From Umbilicaria muhlenbergii (Eukaryota; Ascomycota; Lecanoromycetes; Umbilicariales; Umbilicariaceae), in the NCBI GenBank assembly GCA_000611775.1, contig KK106982.1, positions 5,788,938 through 5,852,937 on the forward strand: 64,000 nt of DNA. Direction: 5' to 3'. The notes below the pieces were generated by a model. That model searched no databases. It saw only the letters and a list, made by a program, of their open reading frames with translations, and was not told the DNA's origin. Position numbers and translations under genes: made by a program. Position 1 is the first letter of the stretch; every line of letters starts with the position of its first letter. Positions 36,115 through 50,078 of this stretch are shown in pieces.

Positions 36115-39100
36115 TACTGATCACTCAGTACCTTCAGGTGAACGGTCATGTCAAAAGCATAAAACATGATGACATCAACACTTTGATCTCATCAGGTCAG
36201 TGAAACAGTTAATAATTAAGCTGAGACAGACCCTTCAATTAACAGGTTTACATTATCAGTCATTGATACCTCTACTTCTGACATCATTGATGATGATGAA
36301 CATATTGCTGCAGGCAACTCTGATGACATCATTAAAGATCTTGAGGCAGTCACTGCTCATAATCAGGAGGTCATCAAGCATCAATGATTACAGTTATGAT
36401 GTGTATGACAAGAAATTGAGTTTAAGGACAATAAAAGGAAGCTTCAGAAACTTAATCAACATCTGTAAAAAGATCCTTCAACTATGATTACAATAAACTC
36501 AGGGAACAACACAGGTTCATCACATGAATTATGATGTTGAGTTATGACAGACATCACACCTCCCCCTTTTCAACACCTCATAAAGTCATGAGAGCCTCAC
36601 CTTTATGCAGGAGGCATCAAAGTCATGAGATGAAAACTTCAAGAATACTTGAATGAAATTAATCAAAATCAGGAGCTGATGTCAGAGCAATTCTTTACTG
36701 AATGAGATTTCATCATCTGAGCAGGCACCTACCTTGAGAAAACAGTCATGAGTGACTGATGAAAGCAAAAGAAGCAGCATGATCACACTTGAATCATTTA
36801 TGACAACTTTTTAAAGATTCTAGAGAAGAATCTATCCCCTGATGAAGACACAAATGAATGAAATATCATCACTTTCAATGCAGTTGAACTCTGCAATCAT
36901 GATATAATCACCTCTTGATACAACAGATTATCAGAACTCTACTGCTTCCTTTCAACTTCACACAAGAAAATCAGTGAGACACTCATTTAAGATCACTGAT
37001 GATCAAGATTTCCTCATCATATCTTGACTGAACTATGACATTGAGATCTGACGCAGGTTGCAAGACAGTCAGTGCAAGAAATTTCAGCACATCTTGACAT
37101 CATCATTAATCATGAACTGTTCTGAAGCTGCTCAGACACCAAAAAGGATCATTAAAGCAAAACTGACAACAATGACAAAAGTATGACACAGATGTTGTAC
37201 TATGACAGAAAAGAATCTTTCACTGAACAATAAACCTCTCACCCTCAACAATTCAATCATGAAAGAGGAAACAATTCATGAGGCTTTTATTAAAGAAGTA
37301 GTCATGATCAAAGCTGAAATTTAAATCACATATCAGTTGCGGAGAAAGTGATCATGACAACAACACAGACATTCACAGGACCCTCATGCTGACAAGAAGA
37401 CTTTATTCTTAAGAATGAAGTGAATGCATGAAAAGCAGCAGACCTCTGTATCAAGTGTGAAGTCATCAGTCATTGAACAAATGAATGTACAACAGAATGA
37501 TCAACAGCAGTCATTACTGTGATTGATGTGAATAAATGACTCACAGTCAACCTTCAGCTCACCTTTTTACTTATCATTGATGATATTTCACATCTGATAT
37601 CAGGGCAGCTAAAGGTGAACTTTCATATGACAAGAGATGATCTGAAGAAAAAATACTCATATATTATTAACAATGACAGTCAAGGCAATATTATCACATG
37701 ATATGTTGTCAATGAACTGTCTTTACAAACTGAACCTTATGAAGCTCAAGTCAACACATGAGGCAATATGATTGACTTGTCAGAATTCATCATATTGACT
37801 ATTACAACATACAACATCAACAGTCAACCTTATCACTATAACAGCTGCTTTCTTGTCACATGAGACAACACATCAGCTTCTTTCATCCTCAGGTTATCAT
37901 TTCTAGTCAATGCAAACTTGAATCATGAATATGACACAGGGAAATTCCTATGAAAAAAGGTGAAACATATCACAGCACACTGAGTATTCATCATCAGTGA
38001 AAAGAAGACGCTGAAGAACATTTTACATATGAACAATCTTTTCATTATGAAACACTTCATAAGACTGTCAGACCTAGTGGCTGATATGAAAAAATATACT
38101 TTACAGATAAACTCATTGTGATATGATAAAAAGTATGACAATGTTTATGACAGTCTACCTCTTGAATATCATGACTTCACAGACATATTTTAAGCAGCTG
38201 AGAAGCAATCTCTACTTGAGAGAGGTTCACATGATCATGTCATTGACTTGAAATCAGAGCAGCAACCTTCATTCAGAAAGTTATACTCAATATTTTCAGC
38301 TGAGCTCAATGTACTGAAGGTATATCTAGATGACATTATGAAGATAAACATAATCTGCAAATTAATATCACCTGCAGCTTCACCTGTTATGTTTGTACTG
38401 AAATCAGACGGCAGCTTATGACTAGTCATTGATTATAAATGCTTAAATGATATTATCATTAAAAATCACTACTCATTATCATTTATATCAGACATGCTGA
38501 ATCATCTTCAAGGAGTTAAGAAGTTCACTAAGCTGAACTGCAAGAATGCATATAATAAAATATGAATCAAGGGTGAAGATGAGTGAAAAACAGCATTCTG
38601 AACATGATTCAGCCTGTTTAAATATCTTGTCATGTCTTTCAGTCTCATGAATGCTCCTGCTATGTTTCAGGCATTCATTGATAAGGCTCTTGATGAGTTT
38701 CTTGATATAATTTGCATGATTTATCTAGATGATATCCTGATCTTCAGCAAAGATGAATTCAAACATGAGGAGCATGTATGACAAGTATTAACTGTGTTAC
38801 AACATCATGATCTTCATCTTAAGATCAGTAAATGCTTCTTTAATGCAATGAAAGTGAACTTCCTGAGGTTTAAGATCAATATCAAAGGCATATATATGAG
38901 TTCAGAAAGGATTCACGCTGTTGAAGAATGATTACCCTCAGAGAACATTCATGAATTGCAGGTCTTTCTAAGCTTCATTAACTTTTTTTGAAGGTTTATA
39001 AGAGATTATTCATGAATTACAGCACTGCTGTTAAATCTCCTGAAAACAGGAAAGAATAAAAAGAAGATTAAGAATACATCATTCTCTCCTCTTCAGTCTT

Positions 39101-42100
39101 AATGAACTGTTATTAAAAGAAAGCAGAACAGCCTGACTTCATTGTGAAGATTTAATACAAAGTATTCAGCATGTAACCTGCAAGTTGAAGGAAAATTATG
39201 ATAAGAAAACATCATACCTGCCTCTTTTTCACTCTCAGGAGTCACATTGAAAGTGTTTAATGCTTTAAAGAAGACCTTCACAAGTGCTTCATTATTATGC
39301 TATTTTGATGAAAACAAACTCATGAGGGTTGAAACAGATGCCTCTGAATTCATAATTAACAGAATCTTGACATAACACTTCAAGGTTAATGATTAATTGC
39401 ATTGATTATCAATTACTTACTACAGCAAGAAGCTGCTAAATACTGAGACTTGATATGATACAGGTGAGCAAGAGCTCCTTGTCATCATGAAAGTCATGCA
39501 TCATTGACAGCACTACTGTCAGGGTGCTAAACATCAAATTGTCATACTGATTAATCATGTAAACCTTGTTTGATTCATGACTACCTCAAACCTCACATGA
39601 AGGCAGCTCAAGTGGGCTGAAAAGCTCATGAAGTACAACTTTAAGATCACATATCAAGAGGGCAAGAAGAACTCTGCTGACAGTTTATCAAGATGACCTG
39701 ATTATGAACTGCTGAAGACTGTCAGTACCTCAACTGCTGCTGAAATAATGTGACAGTCCTTCCATTTAGGAAGCAAGGATTATAAGTCAGTGCAGAAGAA
39801 ATTATACATGCTTGCTGCAATGATGCTGTGATCAAGACGCTCAATATGATAAAGATTACAACAAGAGAACATCATACCTGTCACAATGAATACTACTGAT
39901 ATGATGAACACTGAAGATGGCAGTCTCATTAAAACATCAGTGATGTGAAACTTATCTGCTCAAGAAGAAGCAAGCCGTGATGAATATGTCAATATGATGA
40001 ATACTGAAGTCAGTGGCATGACTGAAACATCAGCAGTTCATGGCCTACATACTTGAGAAGCAAGTCATGATGAATATATCAATATGATGAATACTGAAGT
40101 CAGCAGTATGATTGAAACATCAGCAGTTCATGACCTACATGCTCAAGAAGCAAGTCATGATTGAATAAAAGAACTTAAGTATGCAGAGCTTCAACAGCAC
40201 TCAATCAAGGATAACTCAGCAAACACTGCAGTTATGAACAATGATGCAAGTCATGTTTTTATTAATCTTTAAATTGAGGATAACACTTCTGCTGACACTG
40301 TTGAAGCACTTCAACTCATGTCTACTCACTCATCAATAGGTGAGGAGATAACAGCTTATATAAAAATGTTTATCAAACAACTTGAATGTGTGATTCATAC
40401 TGAGCAGTCAAAAGACAGTTTGATATGATGAGTACAACAGGAATTAACTACCCCTTTTGAGGATAAAAACAACTTGACTGAGTCTGAGATGATAAATATG
40501 AATATAAACATGAACCCTGAGATGATCATGACATCAGAAATGCAGTCAAATATGACATTTATACTGTCAAATATATGAAAATGTTGACAAGAAATAAATG
40601 ATGTTGTACACTACAATGATAAGATTTACATTCCGCAGAACCCTGCCCTTCACAATGCAGTGATCAATCAATTTCATGATGATGTTTTTGCAGGTCATTT
40701 CAGGAAGTCAAGAATTACAGAATTAATGCAGTGATCTTATGATTGACTTGATGCTGTCAGAGACATATGATGTTACTGTCATGATTATGTTAAATGTCAA
40801 AAGGTGAAGTCAGCTCATCACAAATCATACAAGTTATTGAACTCATTATCAGTCTCAAAAGTGTCATGACATACAGTGACAATGAACTTCATTACAGACC
40901 TGTCACTGAGCAGCACATATGAAAGTACAACATGAGATTCAATCCTCATCATAATTGATAAGTTGATCAAAATAGCTCATTATATTTCAGTACAGAAGAC
41001 AATGTCAGTTGCTGACTTCATTGAAGTGTTTATTCAGGACATTATTAAGCATCATGATGTATCAAAAGTCTTAATCACAGACAGAGACAAGCTTTTTACA
41101 TTAAAGTAATGAATCAACTTCTGCTTTCACATGTGATGCTGTCATAACATGTCAACAGCTTTTCACCTGCAAACTGACAGTTAAACAGAGAGGCAGAATC
41201 AGTCCTTGAAGATGTATTTATATATATTTGTTGATGAGCAGCAAGAGGACTGAGTCAAGCTTTTACCCTGTGTGAAGTTCTCATACAACAACTTCATACA
41301 TGCTGCTACAGGAAAGAGCCTCTTTCAGCTTAACTTAAAGTGAGATCCTCAGATGAGCTTAAGTAAATCATTTATATGACACTCACATGAACAAATAAGA
41401 TTCTATGCAGACACACAGCAGCTTCAAGATCAAATTACAACAGCTCAGAAGCAGTTATGACAGGTTAATAAAATATATGCAAATTATTATAATCAGCGCT
41501 GAACAGAGATAACATTTAAAGAAGGTGATTTAGTACTGATTAATGAAAAGAATGTGTCAGTGAACAAACAGATGAAGAAACTGCATTGAAAAAAGCTCAG
41601 CTCATTCATGATATGATGTGTAATAAGTCAGTCATCATATGAACTTGATCTCTCAGAGGATCAAAACATCTATAATGTATTCAACATCACTTTATTGAAG
41701 TCATTTTGAAGCACATGTCATGTGTCTTCTGCATTGACAGGAAAAGACCTGCTACTCAATTAAGATGATGAGTGAGAAGTTGAAGCAATTGTGAATAACT
41801 GTGTTCATGACAGCAGGCTTCAATACCTCATTAAATGAAAACTGACAGATCAGGTGTGAGATGACACATGAAAGTTAACACACTTCATTCACAATGTAAA
41901 GGCAAAAATGCAGAAATTTCATGCTGACAACTCTGACAAATCAAAATTCAGGCAAGCTGTATGATGTGACCCTTCAAGGTCAATTGAGAAGCTGTTGCAA
42001 AAGTCATGAGCCTTAAGAAAGCTGTTGCAAAAGTCATGAGTCTTAAGAAAGCTGTCACAAAAGTCATGAGCCTTAAGAAAGCTGTCACAAAAGTCATGAG

Positions 42101-42378
42101 TCTTAAGAACTGAAAACTTTGTCAGCTTTGTTAACCTGATCTTCTATGACAGAGCCTGTGCCTTACAACAAGTATGACAGAGGTTATGATGCTACAATGT
42201 TATGACAGGATCTTTAATAGGATTACAGCATAAACTACATTATCACAGACATGTCACATTGCAGAGAACACTCAAGTGTAAAAGCATTTCATTTCAGGTC
42301 TGAAGATTAAAGTGAACTTAAAATCAACATCTTGCACTCAACCCTTCATTAATGCTGCATCAAGTCACTCTCATTTAT

Positions 42379-43349
42379 TTACTTGTCTTTCATCATCTTA
42401 AATTCTTCTTCATTGTCTGATGAAGCCTCTGATCTCATCTCCTCAACACAACACTGCTCACAGAGTTCAATGTACTCTTGATGATGATGAGATTAATGAG
42501 TGTTGAGAATGCAGAGAGCGTGAGCAGTGCTCTTCAATAAGACAGCAAGAGCTTGAATGAGCTCCTCAGGACTATTGAATTAACATTAATCACCTCATTA
42601 TGAATGTCATGAGACTCATGTTGAGGAGCAGCTGTGAGGAGCGTGAAGAATGCTGATAATGATTAATAAAAAGCAGCAGCATGAGGATCTGATGATCAGT
42701 CATTAAACATTATGACTAATTAACAATGCAAAAGTATGACATAAAGTACAACAAAAGTATGACATAAAATATAACACTTTATCATACTAAACAAAACAAA
42801 AGGGGATTGAGGAAGGCAGACTTATGATGTGTCATCACTCCTCTGATCATCATAAACACGTGTCAGGACAACAACATCAGAGCTTTTAAAATCAAGAGCA
42901 GTGATGATCAGAGGCTCTGCTGTGCATTACTCATGAGAATTGTGAAGAGATATACAACATGTGCAGGCTCCCTTGTCTGACACAAAGCAGTGATCAACTT
43001 CAGCCCTTATACAAGGGTCACAGTGAGCAGTACTCAACAACATGTGATTGAGGTTCTCTCAAATCACACGCTCATGATGATGAGCCTGCTGCACATGAGC
43101 CGGCAGTGAGGTATCATCATGACATCACACAGAGCAGGAACTGCTGCTGAAGATGTCATTCAGAGATAAACACCTGACCCTCTTTAAGTGCTGAACAGTC
43201 AGTTTTATCACTCTGTTTCCTCATCTCTTTCTGAAGATGTCAATCATCACAGTTTCACTTGCTGACTCTGACTCAGAGCCCTTCTCATCACATTGAGCCT
43301 GAAGATCAACAGGCTTCCCTGATGAAGGTGAGTCTTCACTGTTGTTCAT
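42379..43349 (-). other. Antisense Cys-rich accessory reading frame of Gypsy family 1 (copy B)
   Basis: On the strand opposite to gag-pol, between pol and the 3' LTR. A decayed frame starts at an ATG near 43349 with an acidic Ser/Glu/Asp-rich N-terminus (MNNSEDSPSSGKPVDLQAQ...). It contains a Cys cluster C-x2-C-x7-C-x7-C-x2-C near 43020-42945 and ends in an acidic tail (EASSDNEEEF...) with a terminator at 42379-42381. The same arrangement is found in copy E (53333-52349), with the start, Cys spacing and acidic tail retained although both are RIP-mutated. The Cys pattern resembles zinc-binding clusters of fungal TE-associated proteins. Function unknown. Both copies are broken fossils. Confidence 0.65.
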
Positions 43350-43839
43350 GATCATGAGTTCAAGAGTTTAAGTATTGATTGCTTATATATCATGTTAGCA
43401 TTCATATGAAGTATGACAGAAAGTATGACACTGCAAATGAAGTATAAACTGCAAGCTTCATGATGCTTCCTTCATGAGGTGAACACCTCTGCAATGAGGG
43501 ATGACATCATGAAGTCATCAGGTCACTCAATGAGCTGCAGAAAAATCATGAGAAGTATGACAACATGTTGTAAGAGAGATGATGAAGAAGAAACACAAGG
43601 AAAGAGTGTTTTAAATTTATGATAAACATTTTAATTTCAATGTTTATGTTAAGAGGAACTTACTGCCAGGCGTGATATCATAACAATTAAGTGAAGCATG
43701 TGATCAGTCTTATCTTAGCACAGTTTCACATCCTCACTCTACATGATCAACCACTTATCAGGTCATCATGATGATGTTTATAATGATGAATTCAGAGTCA
43801 ATTAACATCAGAGATGACGTCATGAGAAGGAGAATGCTG

Positions 43840-44120
43840 TGTCAGAGCCATCATATAATAATATAATAATACAACATTAATATGACATTATAATACAACA
43901 CTATAATATGACATTATATAAATATGATGACTCAGCGCCTAGCGCCTTGACATTAAGTGAAAACTCTTCACAAGAAGGTTCAGAAACCTGCTTCCTCAGT
44001 GATCAGTTTTGTCATGAAATAAAAGATGTATAATCACTGCATTGACCTTATCATGACTTTTGCCTACAACACTCCGTTCAAACACCATTATGATGACTGT
44101 TGTACACTCAGCCCCTTACA
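43840..44120 (+). repeat. 3' LTR of Gypsy copy B
   Basis: 281 bp, TGTCAGAGCC...CCCCTTACA. Same length as the 5' LTR, mostly transition differences, followed directly by the target duplication GAAGT. Confidence 0.92.
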
Positions 44121-46020
44121 GAAGTTCTTTAAATATTCAGAACTCAACACTTATACAGTGCTTTCAAACTCAACAAATCATGATTTTTTATTGCAGAAAA
44201 GTGAATTTTAGCAAAAGTTTACTTATTATAAGTTTTACTGTTATTATAACACTGTGTGTGTACTTGTTTAAACAATTGTTTTAATAACTGTTTTTTTATC
44301 ACAAAATTTTGATGTTCCGCTCAAGATTTAAGGTTGAGCTCAAAGCGCTCAAAGGATGCTAAGAGAGGCTGTTAGCTGAGACATGAGATCAGAAGCTCAG
44401 AGCGCTCAAAGTGTTAAAAACTAACTCAAAGCTAACTTGCTAAATTGCTGATGCAAGAGACACATGACATGTGTCTTGAAATGACTTCAATAAAGTGACA
44501 TTGAATATGTTATAGATGTTTCAATCCTCTGAGAGGTCAAGTTTGTATGATGACTGACTTATCACATGTCATATCATGAATGAGTTGAACTTTTTTCAAT
44601 GCAGTTTCTTCATCTGCTTGTTCACTGACACATTCTTTTCATTAATCAGTATTAAATCACCTTCTTTGAATGTTATCTCTGTTCAGCGCTGATTATAATA
44701 ATTTGCATACATTTCATTAACTTGTCATAATTACTCTTAAGTTGTTGCAATTTGATCTTGAAGCTGCTGTGTGTCTGCATAAGATCTTATTTATTCATGT
44801 GAGTGCTGTATAAATGATCTACTTAAGCTCATCTGAGGGTCTCATTTTAAGTTAAGCTGAAAGGGGCTTTTTCTCATAGCAGCATGTATGAAGTTGTTGT
44901 ATGAGAACTTCATGCAGAGTAAAAGCTTCACTCAGTCCTCTTACTGCTCATTAATGAATATGTGTAAATACATCTTCAGAGACTGATTCTGCCTCTCTGT
45001 TTGACTGTCAGTTTGCGGGTGAAAAGCTGTTGACATGTTATGATGACATCACATGTGAAAGCAGAAGCTGATTCACTGCTCTGATGTAAACAGCTTATTT
45101 CTGTCTGTGACTAAGACTTTTGACACATCATAATGCTTAATTATGTTCTGAATAAACACTTCAATGAAGTCAGCAACTGACATTGTCTTCTGTACTGAAA
45201 TATAATGAGTCATTTTGATCAACTTATCAATTATGATGAGGATTAAATCTCATGTCATACTTTCATATGTGCTGCTCAGTGGCAGGTTCATAATGAAGTT
45301 CATTGTCATCATATGTCATGACACTTCTGAGACTGATAATGAGTTCAATAACTCATATGATTTATGATGAGCTGGCTTCACCTTTTGGCATTCAACACAG
45401 TCATGACAGTAACATCATACATCTCTGACAGTGTTAAATCAGTCATAAAATTACTGCATTAATTCTGCAGTTCTTGACTTCCTGAAATGACCTGCAAAAA
45501 CATCATCATGAAATTGACTGATCACTGCATTGCAGAGGGCAGGGTTTTGCAGAATGTAAACTTTATCATCATAATGTATGACATCATTTATTTCTTATCA
45601 ACATTTTCATATATCTGACAGTATAAATATCATATTTGACTGCATTTCTGATGTCATGATCATCTCAGGGTTCATGTCTATATTCATATTTATCATCTCA
45701 GACTCAGTCAAGTTGTTTTTATTCTTAAAAGAGGTAGTTAATTCCTGTTGTACTTATCATATCAAACTGTCTTTCAACTGCTCAGTATGAATTGCATGTT
45801 CAAGTTGTTTGATAAACATTCTTATATAAGCTGTTATCTCCTCACCTATTGATGAGTGAGTAGATATGAGTTGAAGCACTTTAACAGTGTCAGCAGAAGC
45901 ATTATCCTCAATTTAAAGATTAATAGAAACATGATTTGCATCATTATTCATAATTGCAGTGTTTGTTAAGTTATTTTTAATTAAGTGCTGCTGAGGCCTT
46001 GCATATTTAAATTCTCTTAT

Positions 46021-46290
46021 TCAGTCACGGCTTGCTTCTTGAGCATGTAGGTCATGAACTGCTGATGTTTCAATCATATCATCAGCTTCAGTATTCATCA
46101 TATTAATATATTCATCACGGCTTGCTTCTTGAGCATGTAGGTCATGAACTGCTGATATTTCAGTCATGTCATCAGCTTCAATATTCATCATATTAATATA
46201 TTCATCATGACTTGCTTCTTTTTGAGCAGATAAGTTCTGCATCATTGATGTTTTAATGAGATCATCATCTTCAGTGTTCATCATACTGAT
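46021..46290 (-). repeat. 90-bp repeats encoding a 30-residue peptide (copy D)
   Basis: Three units encoding variants of EASRDEYINMMNTEADDM followed by IETSAVHDLHAQ, between RNase H and integrase. Copy B has about two and a half units at 39900-40160. Unit number differs between copies and the frame is still open here in spite of RIP elsewhere. Confidence 0.85.
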
Positions 46291-49200
46291 AATATTTATT
46301 GTGACAGATATAATGTTCTCTTGTTGTAGCTCCTGTCATACTGAGTGTTTTAACTGCAGCATCATTGTGACAAGCATGTATAATTTCTTCTGCACTGACT
46401 TATAGTCCTTGCTTCTTAAATGAAAGGACTGTCACATTATTTCAGCAGCAGTTGAGGTACTGACAGCCTTCAGCAATTCATAATCAGGTCATTTTAATAA
46501 ACTGTCAGCAGGATTCTTCTTGCCCTCTTAATATGTAATCTTAAAGTCATACTCAGTGAGCTTTTCAGCCCACTTGAGCTGCCTTCATGTGAGGTTTGAG
46601 GTAGTCATGAATCAAACAAGGTTTACATGATCAGTCAGTATGATAATTTAATGTCTAGCACCCTGACAATAGTGCTGTCAATGATGCATGACTTTCATGA
46701 TGACAAGAAGTTCTTGCTCATTTGTATCATATTAAGTCTCAGTATCTAGCAGCTTCTTGCTGTAGTAAGTAATTAATAATCAGTGCAATTGACTGTTGAC
46801 CTCAAAGTGTTGTGTCAAGATTTCATCAATTGTGAATTTGAAGGCGTTCATTTCAACCCTCATGAGTTTATTTTCATTGAAGTAGTGTAGTAATGAAGCA
46901 CTCATGAAGGTCTTCTTCAGAGCATTAAATGCTTTCAATGCAGCTCCTGAAAATGAAAAAGAGACAGGTATGACATTTTCTTGTTATAGCTTTCTCTTAA
47001 CTTATGAGCTGCATGCTGAATAACTTGTGTTAAATCTCTGCAATGAGATTGAGCTGCTCTGCTTTCCTTCAATGTCTTGATGAGGAGCAGTTCAGTGAGT
47101 TGAAAGAGAACTTAATATAATATTAATCTTCTTTTTATTCCTTCCTGTTTTCAGAAGGTTTAACAGTGATGCTGCAATTCATGAATAATCTCTTATAACC
47201 CTTCAGAAGAAGTTAATGAAGCTTAAAAAAATCTGCAATTCATGAATGTTCTCTGAGAGCAGTCATTCTTTGACAGTTTAAATTTTTTTCAGATTCATGT
47301 ATATGCCTTCTGTGTTGATCTTGAATCCTAGGAAGTTCACTTTCATTGCATTGAATGAGCACTTACTGATCTTAAGATGAAGATCATGACATTGTAATGC
47401 ATTTAGTACTTGTCATACATGCTCTTCATGCTTAGACTCATCTTTGCTAAAGATCAAGATATCATTCAAGTAGATCACACATGTGATGTTTAAAAACTCA
47501 TCAAGCACTTTATCAATGAAGGCTTAAAACATAACAGGAGCATTCATGAGACTGAAAGACATGACAAGATATTCAAACAGCCTGAATCATGTTCAGAATG
47601 CTGTTTTTCACTCATCTCTGCCCTTAATTCATATTTGATTATATGCATTCTTGCAGTTCAGCTTAGTGAACTTCTTAACTTCTTAAAGATGATTCAACAT
47701 GTCTGATATAAGTGATAATGAGTAATGATTCTTAATAATAATATCATTTAAGTGCTTATAATTAATGACTAATCATAGGCTGCCGTCTGATTTCAGTACA
47801 AACATAACAGGTGAAGTCACAGGTGATATTAATTTACAGATTATGTCTGCCTTCATGACATCATCTAAATATACCTTCAGTACATCAAGTTCAGCTGAGA
47901 ACATCAAGTATAATTTTCTGAATGAAGATTGCTGCTCTGATTTCAAGTTAATGACATGATCTTGTGAACCTCTCTCAGGTAAAGACTGCTTCTCAGTCAC
48001 TTAAAATATGTCTGTGAAGTCATGATATTCAAGAGGTAATGTATTGTACACATCATTACCTCTGTCATACTGTAATGAGTTCATCTGAAGGGTATATTCT
48101 TTCATATTAATCATTAAGTCTGACAGTCTTATGAAGTGTTTCATAATGAAAAGATTATTCATATGTAAAATGTTCTTCAGCACCTTCTTCTCATTGATGA
48201 TGAATACTCAGTGTGCTGTGATATGCTTCACCTTTTTCCATAGGAATTTCCCCGTGTCATATTCATGATTCAGATTTGCATTGATTAGAAATGATAACCT
48301 GAGGATGAAAGAAGCTGATGTGTTGTCTTGTGTGATAAGAAAGCAGCTGTTATAATGATAAGGTTGATCATTGATGTCATACACTGTAATAATCAATATA
48401 ACAGATTCTGACAAGTCAATCATATTACCTCATGCATTAACTTGAGCTTCATAAGGTTCAGTTTGTAAAGACAGTTCATTGACAACATATCATGTGATAA
48501 TATTGCCTTGACTGCTGTTGTCAATAATATATGAGTATTTTTTCTTCAGATCATTTCTTGTCATATGAAAGTTCACCTTTAACTGCCCTGATATCAGATG
48601 TGAGATATCATCAATGATAAGTAAGAAGATGAGCTGAAGGTTGACTGTGAATCATTTATTCACATCAACTGTGATAATGACTGCTGTTGATCATCTCATC
48701 ATACATTCATTTGTTTAATGACTGATGACTTCACACTTGATACAGAGGCCTGCTGCTTTTCATGCATTCACTTCATTTTTAAAAATAAAATCTTCTTATT
48801 AACATGAGGGTCCTGTGAACATCTGTGTTGTTGTCATGATCACTTTCTCCACAATTGATATGTGATTTAAATTTCAGCTTTGATCATGACTACTTCCTTG
48901 ATAGAAGCCTCATGAATTGTTTTCTTTTTCATGATTAAATTGTTGAGGGTGAGAGGTTTATTATTTGATGAAAGATTCTTTTCTGTCATAATATGACGTC
49001 TGTGTCATACTTTTGTCATTATTATCAGTTTTGCTTTGATGATCCTTTTTGATGTCTGAGCAGCTTCAGAATGATTTATGATTAATGATGATGTCAAGAT
49101 GTGTTGAAATTTTCTGCACTGACTGTCTTGCAACCTGTGTTGAATCTCAACATCATAGTTCAGTCAAGATGTGATGAGGAAGTCTTGATCATCAGCAGTT

Positions 49201-50078
49201 TTAAATGAGCATCTCACTGATTTTCTTGTGTGAAATTAAAAGGAAGCAGTAGAGTTCTGATAATTTATCATATCAAGAAGTGATTGTATCATGACTGTGA
49301 GGTTCAGCTGCATTGAAGGTGATGATATTTTATTCATTCATGTCTTCATCAGAGGATAGGTTCTTCTTTAAAATCTTTAAAAAATTATTATAAATGACTC
49401 AAGTGTGATCATGCTGCTTCTTTTGCTTTCATCAGTCACTCATGACTGTTTTCTCAAGGTAGGTGCCTGCTCAGATGATGAAATCTCATTTAATAAAAAA
49501 TTACTCTGACATCAGCTCTCAGTTCTGATTGATTTCATTCAGGTATTCTTGAAGTTTTCATCTCATGACTTTAATGCCTCCTGCATAGAGGTGAGGCTCT
49601 CATGACTTTACAAGATGTTGAAAAGAGGGAGGTGTGATGTCTGTCATAACTCAACATCATAATTCATGTGATGAACCTGCATCATTCTCTGAGTTTGCTG
49701 TAATCATAATTGAAGGATCTTCTTACAGGTGTTGATTAAGCTTCTGAAGCTTTTTTTTATTGTTCTCAAACTCAATTTCTTGTCATACACATCATAATTG
49801 TAATCACTGACGCTTGATGACCTCCTGATTATGAGCAGTGACTGCCTCAAGATCTTTAATGATGTCATCAAGATTACCTGCAGTGATATGTTCATCATCA
49901 TTAATGATGTCAGAAGTAGAGGTATTAATAACTGATAATGTAAACCTGTTAATTGAAGGGTCTGTCTCAGCTTGATTATTGACTGTTTCACTGACCTGAT
50001 GAGATCAAAGTGTTGATGTCATCATGTCTTATTTGCTTTCAACATGACTGTTCGCTTGAAGGTACTGAGTGATCAGTA

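Larger units (their letters stand above)
35834..44120 (+). mobile_element. Gypsy chromovirus family 1, copy B (full length, broken)
   Basis: 8.3-kb plus-strand element with 281-bp LTRs (35834-36114, 43840-44120) and target duplication GAAGT (35829-35833, 44121-44125), inserted in foldback copy 2. In order: gag from about 36163 with a CCHC knuckle near 37445-37490, protease near 37655-37690, reverse transcriptase with YLDD near 38720-38745, RNase H (about 39330-39700), a spacer with 30-residue peptide repeats (39900-40160), integrase (about 40600-41500), chromodomain (about 41765-41935), four 30-bp tandem units (41989-42107), then 1.7 kb before the 3' LTR that holds an antisense reading frame. 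Full-length in structure but with many tens of RIP-type breaks. A purine tract precedes the 3' LTR. Confidence 0.93.
35043..44453. mobile_element. Foldback inverted-repeat element, copy 2 (split by Gypsy copy B)
   Basis: Pieces 35043-35833 and 44121-44453. The right piece matches the right arm of copy 1 (from AAGTTCTTTAAATA to AAATTGCTGATG). The inner part of the left piece matches the central region of copy 1, but with the unpaired spacer in the opposite orientation. The outer left arm (35043-35310) is divergent, sharing only short blocks such as GAGCACTCTCTGAGCA, so this is a chimera or a different subfamily. It sits in outer LINE ORF2 on the left and next to Gypsy copy D on the right. No coding frame. 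Confidence 0.75.

Noticed and set aside
35834-44120. TGA at nearly every Trp position, as if TGA coded for Trp
   Set aside because: The host genes RGD1, MED12 and the secreted protein use TGG for Trp and TGA as stop; the pattern is confined to repeats and fits RIP.
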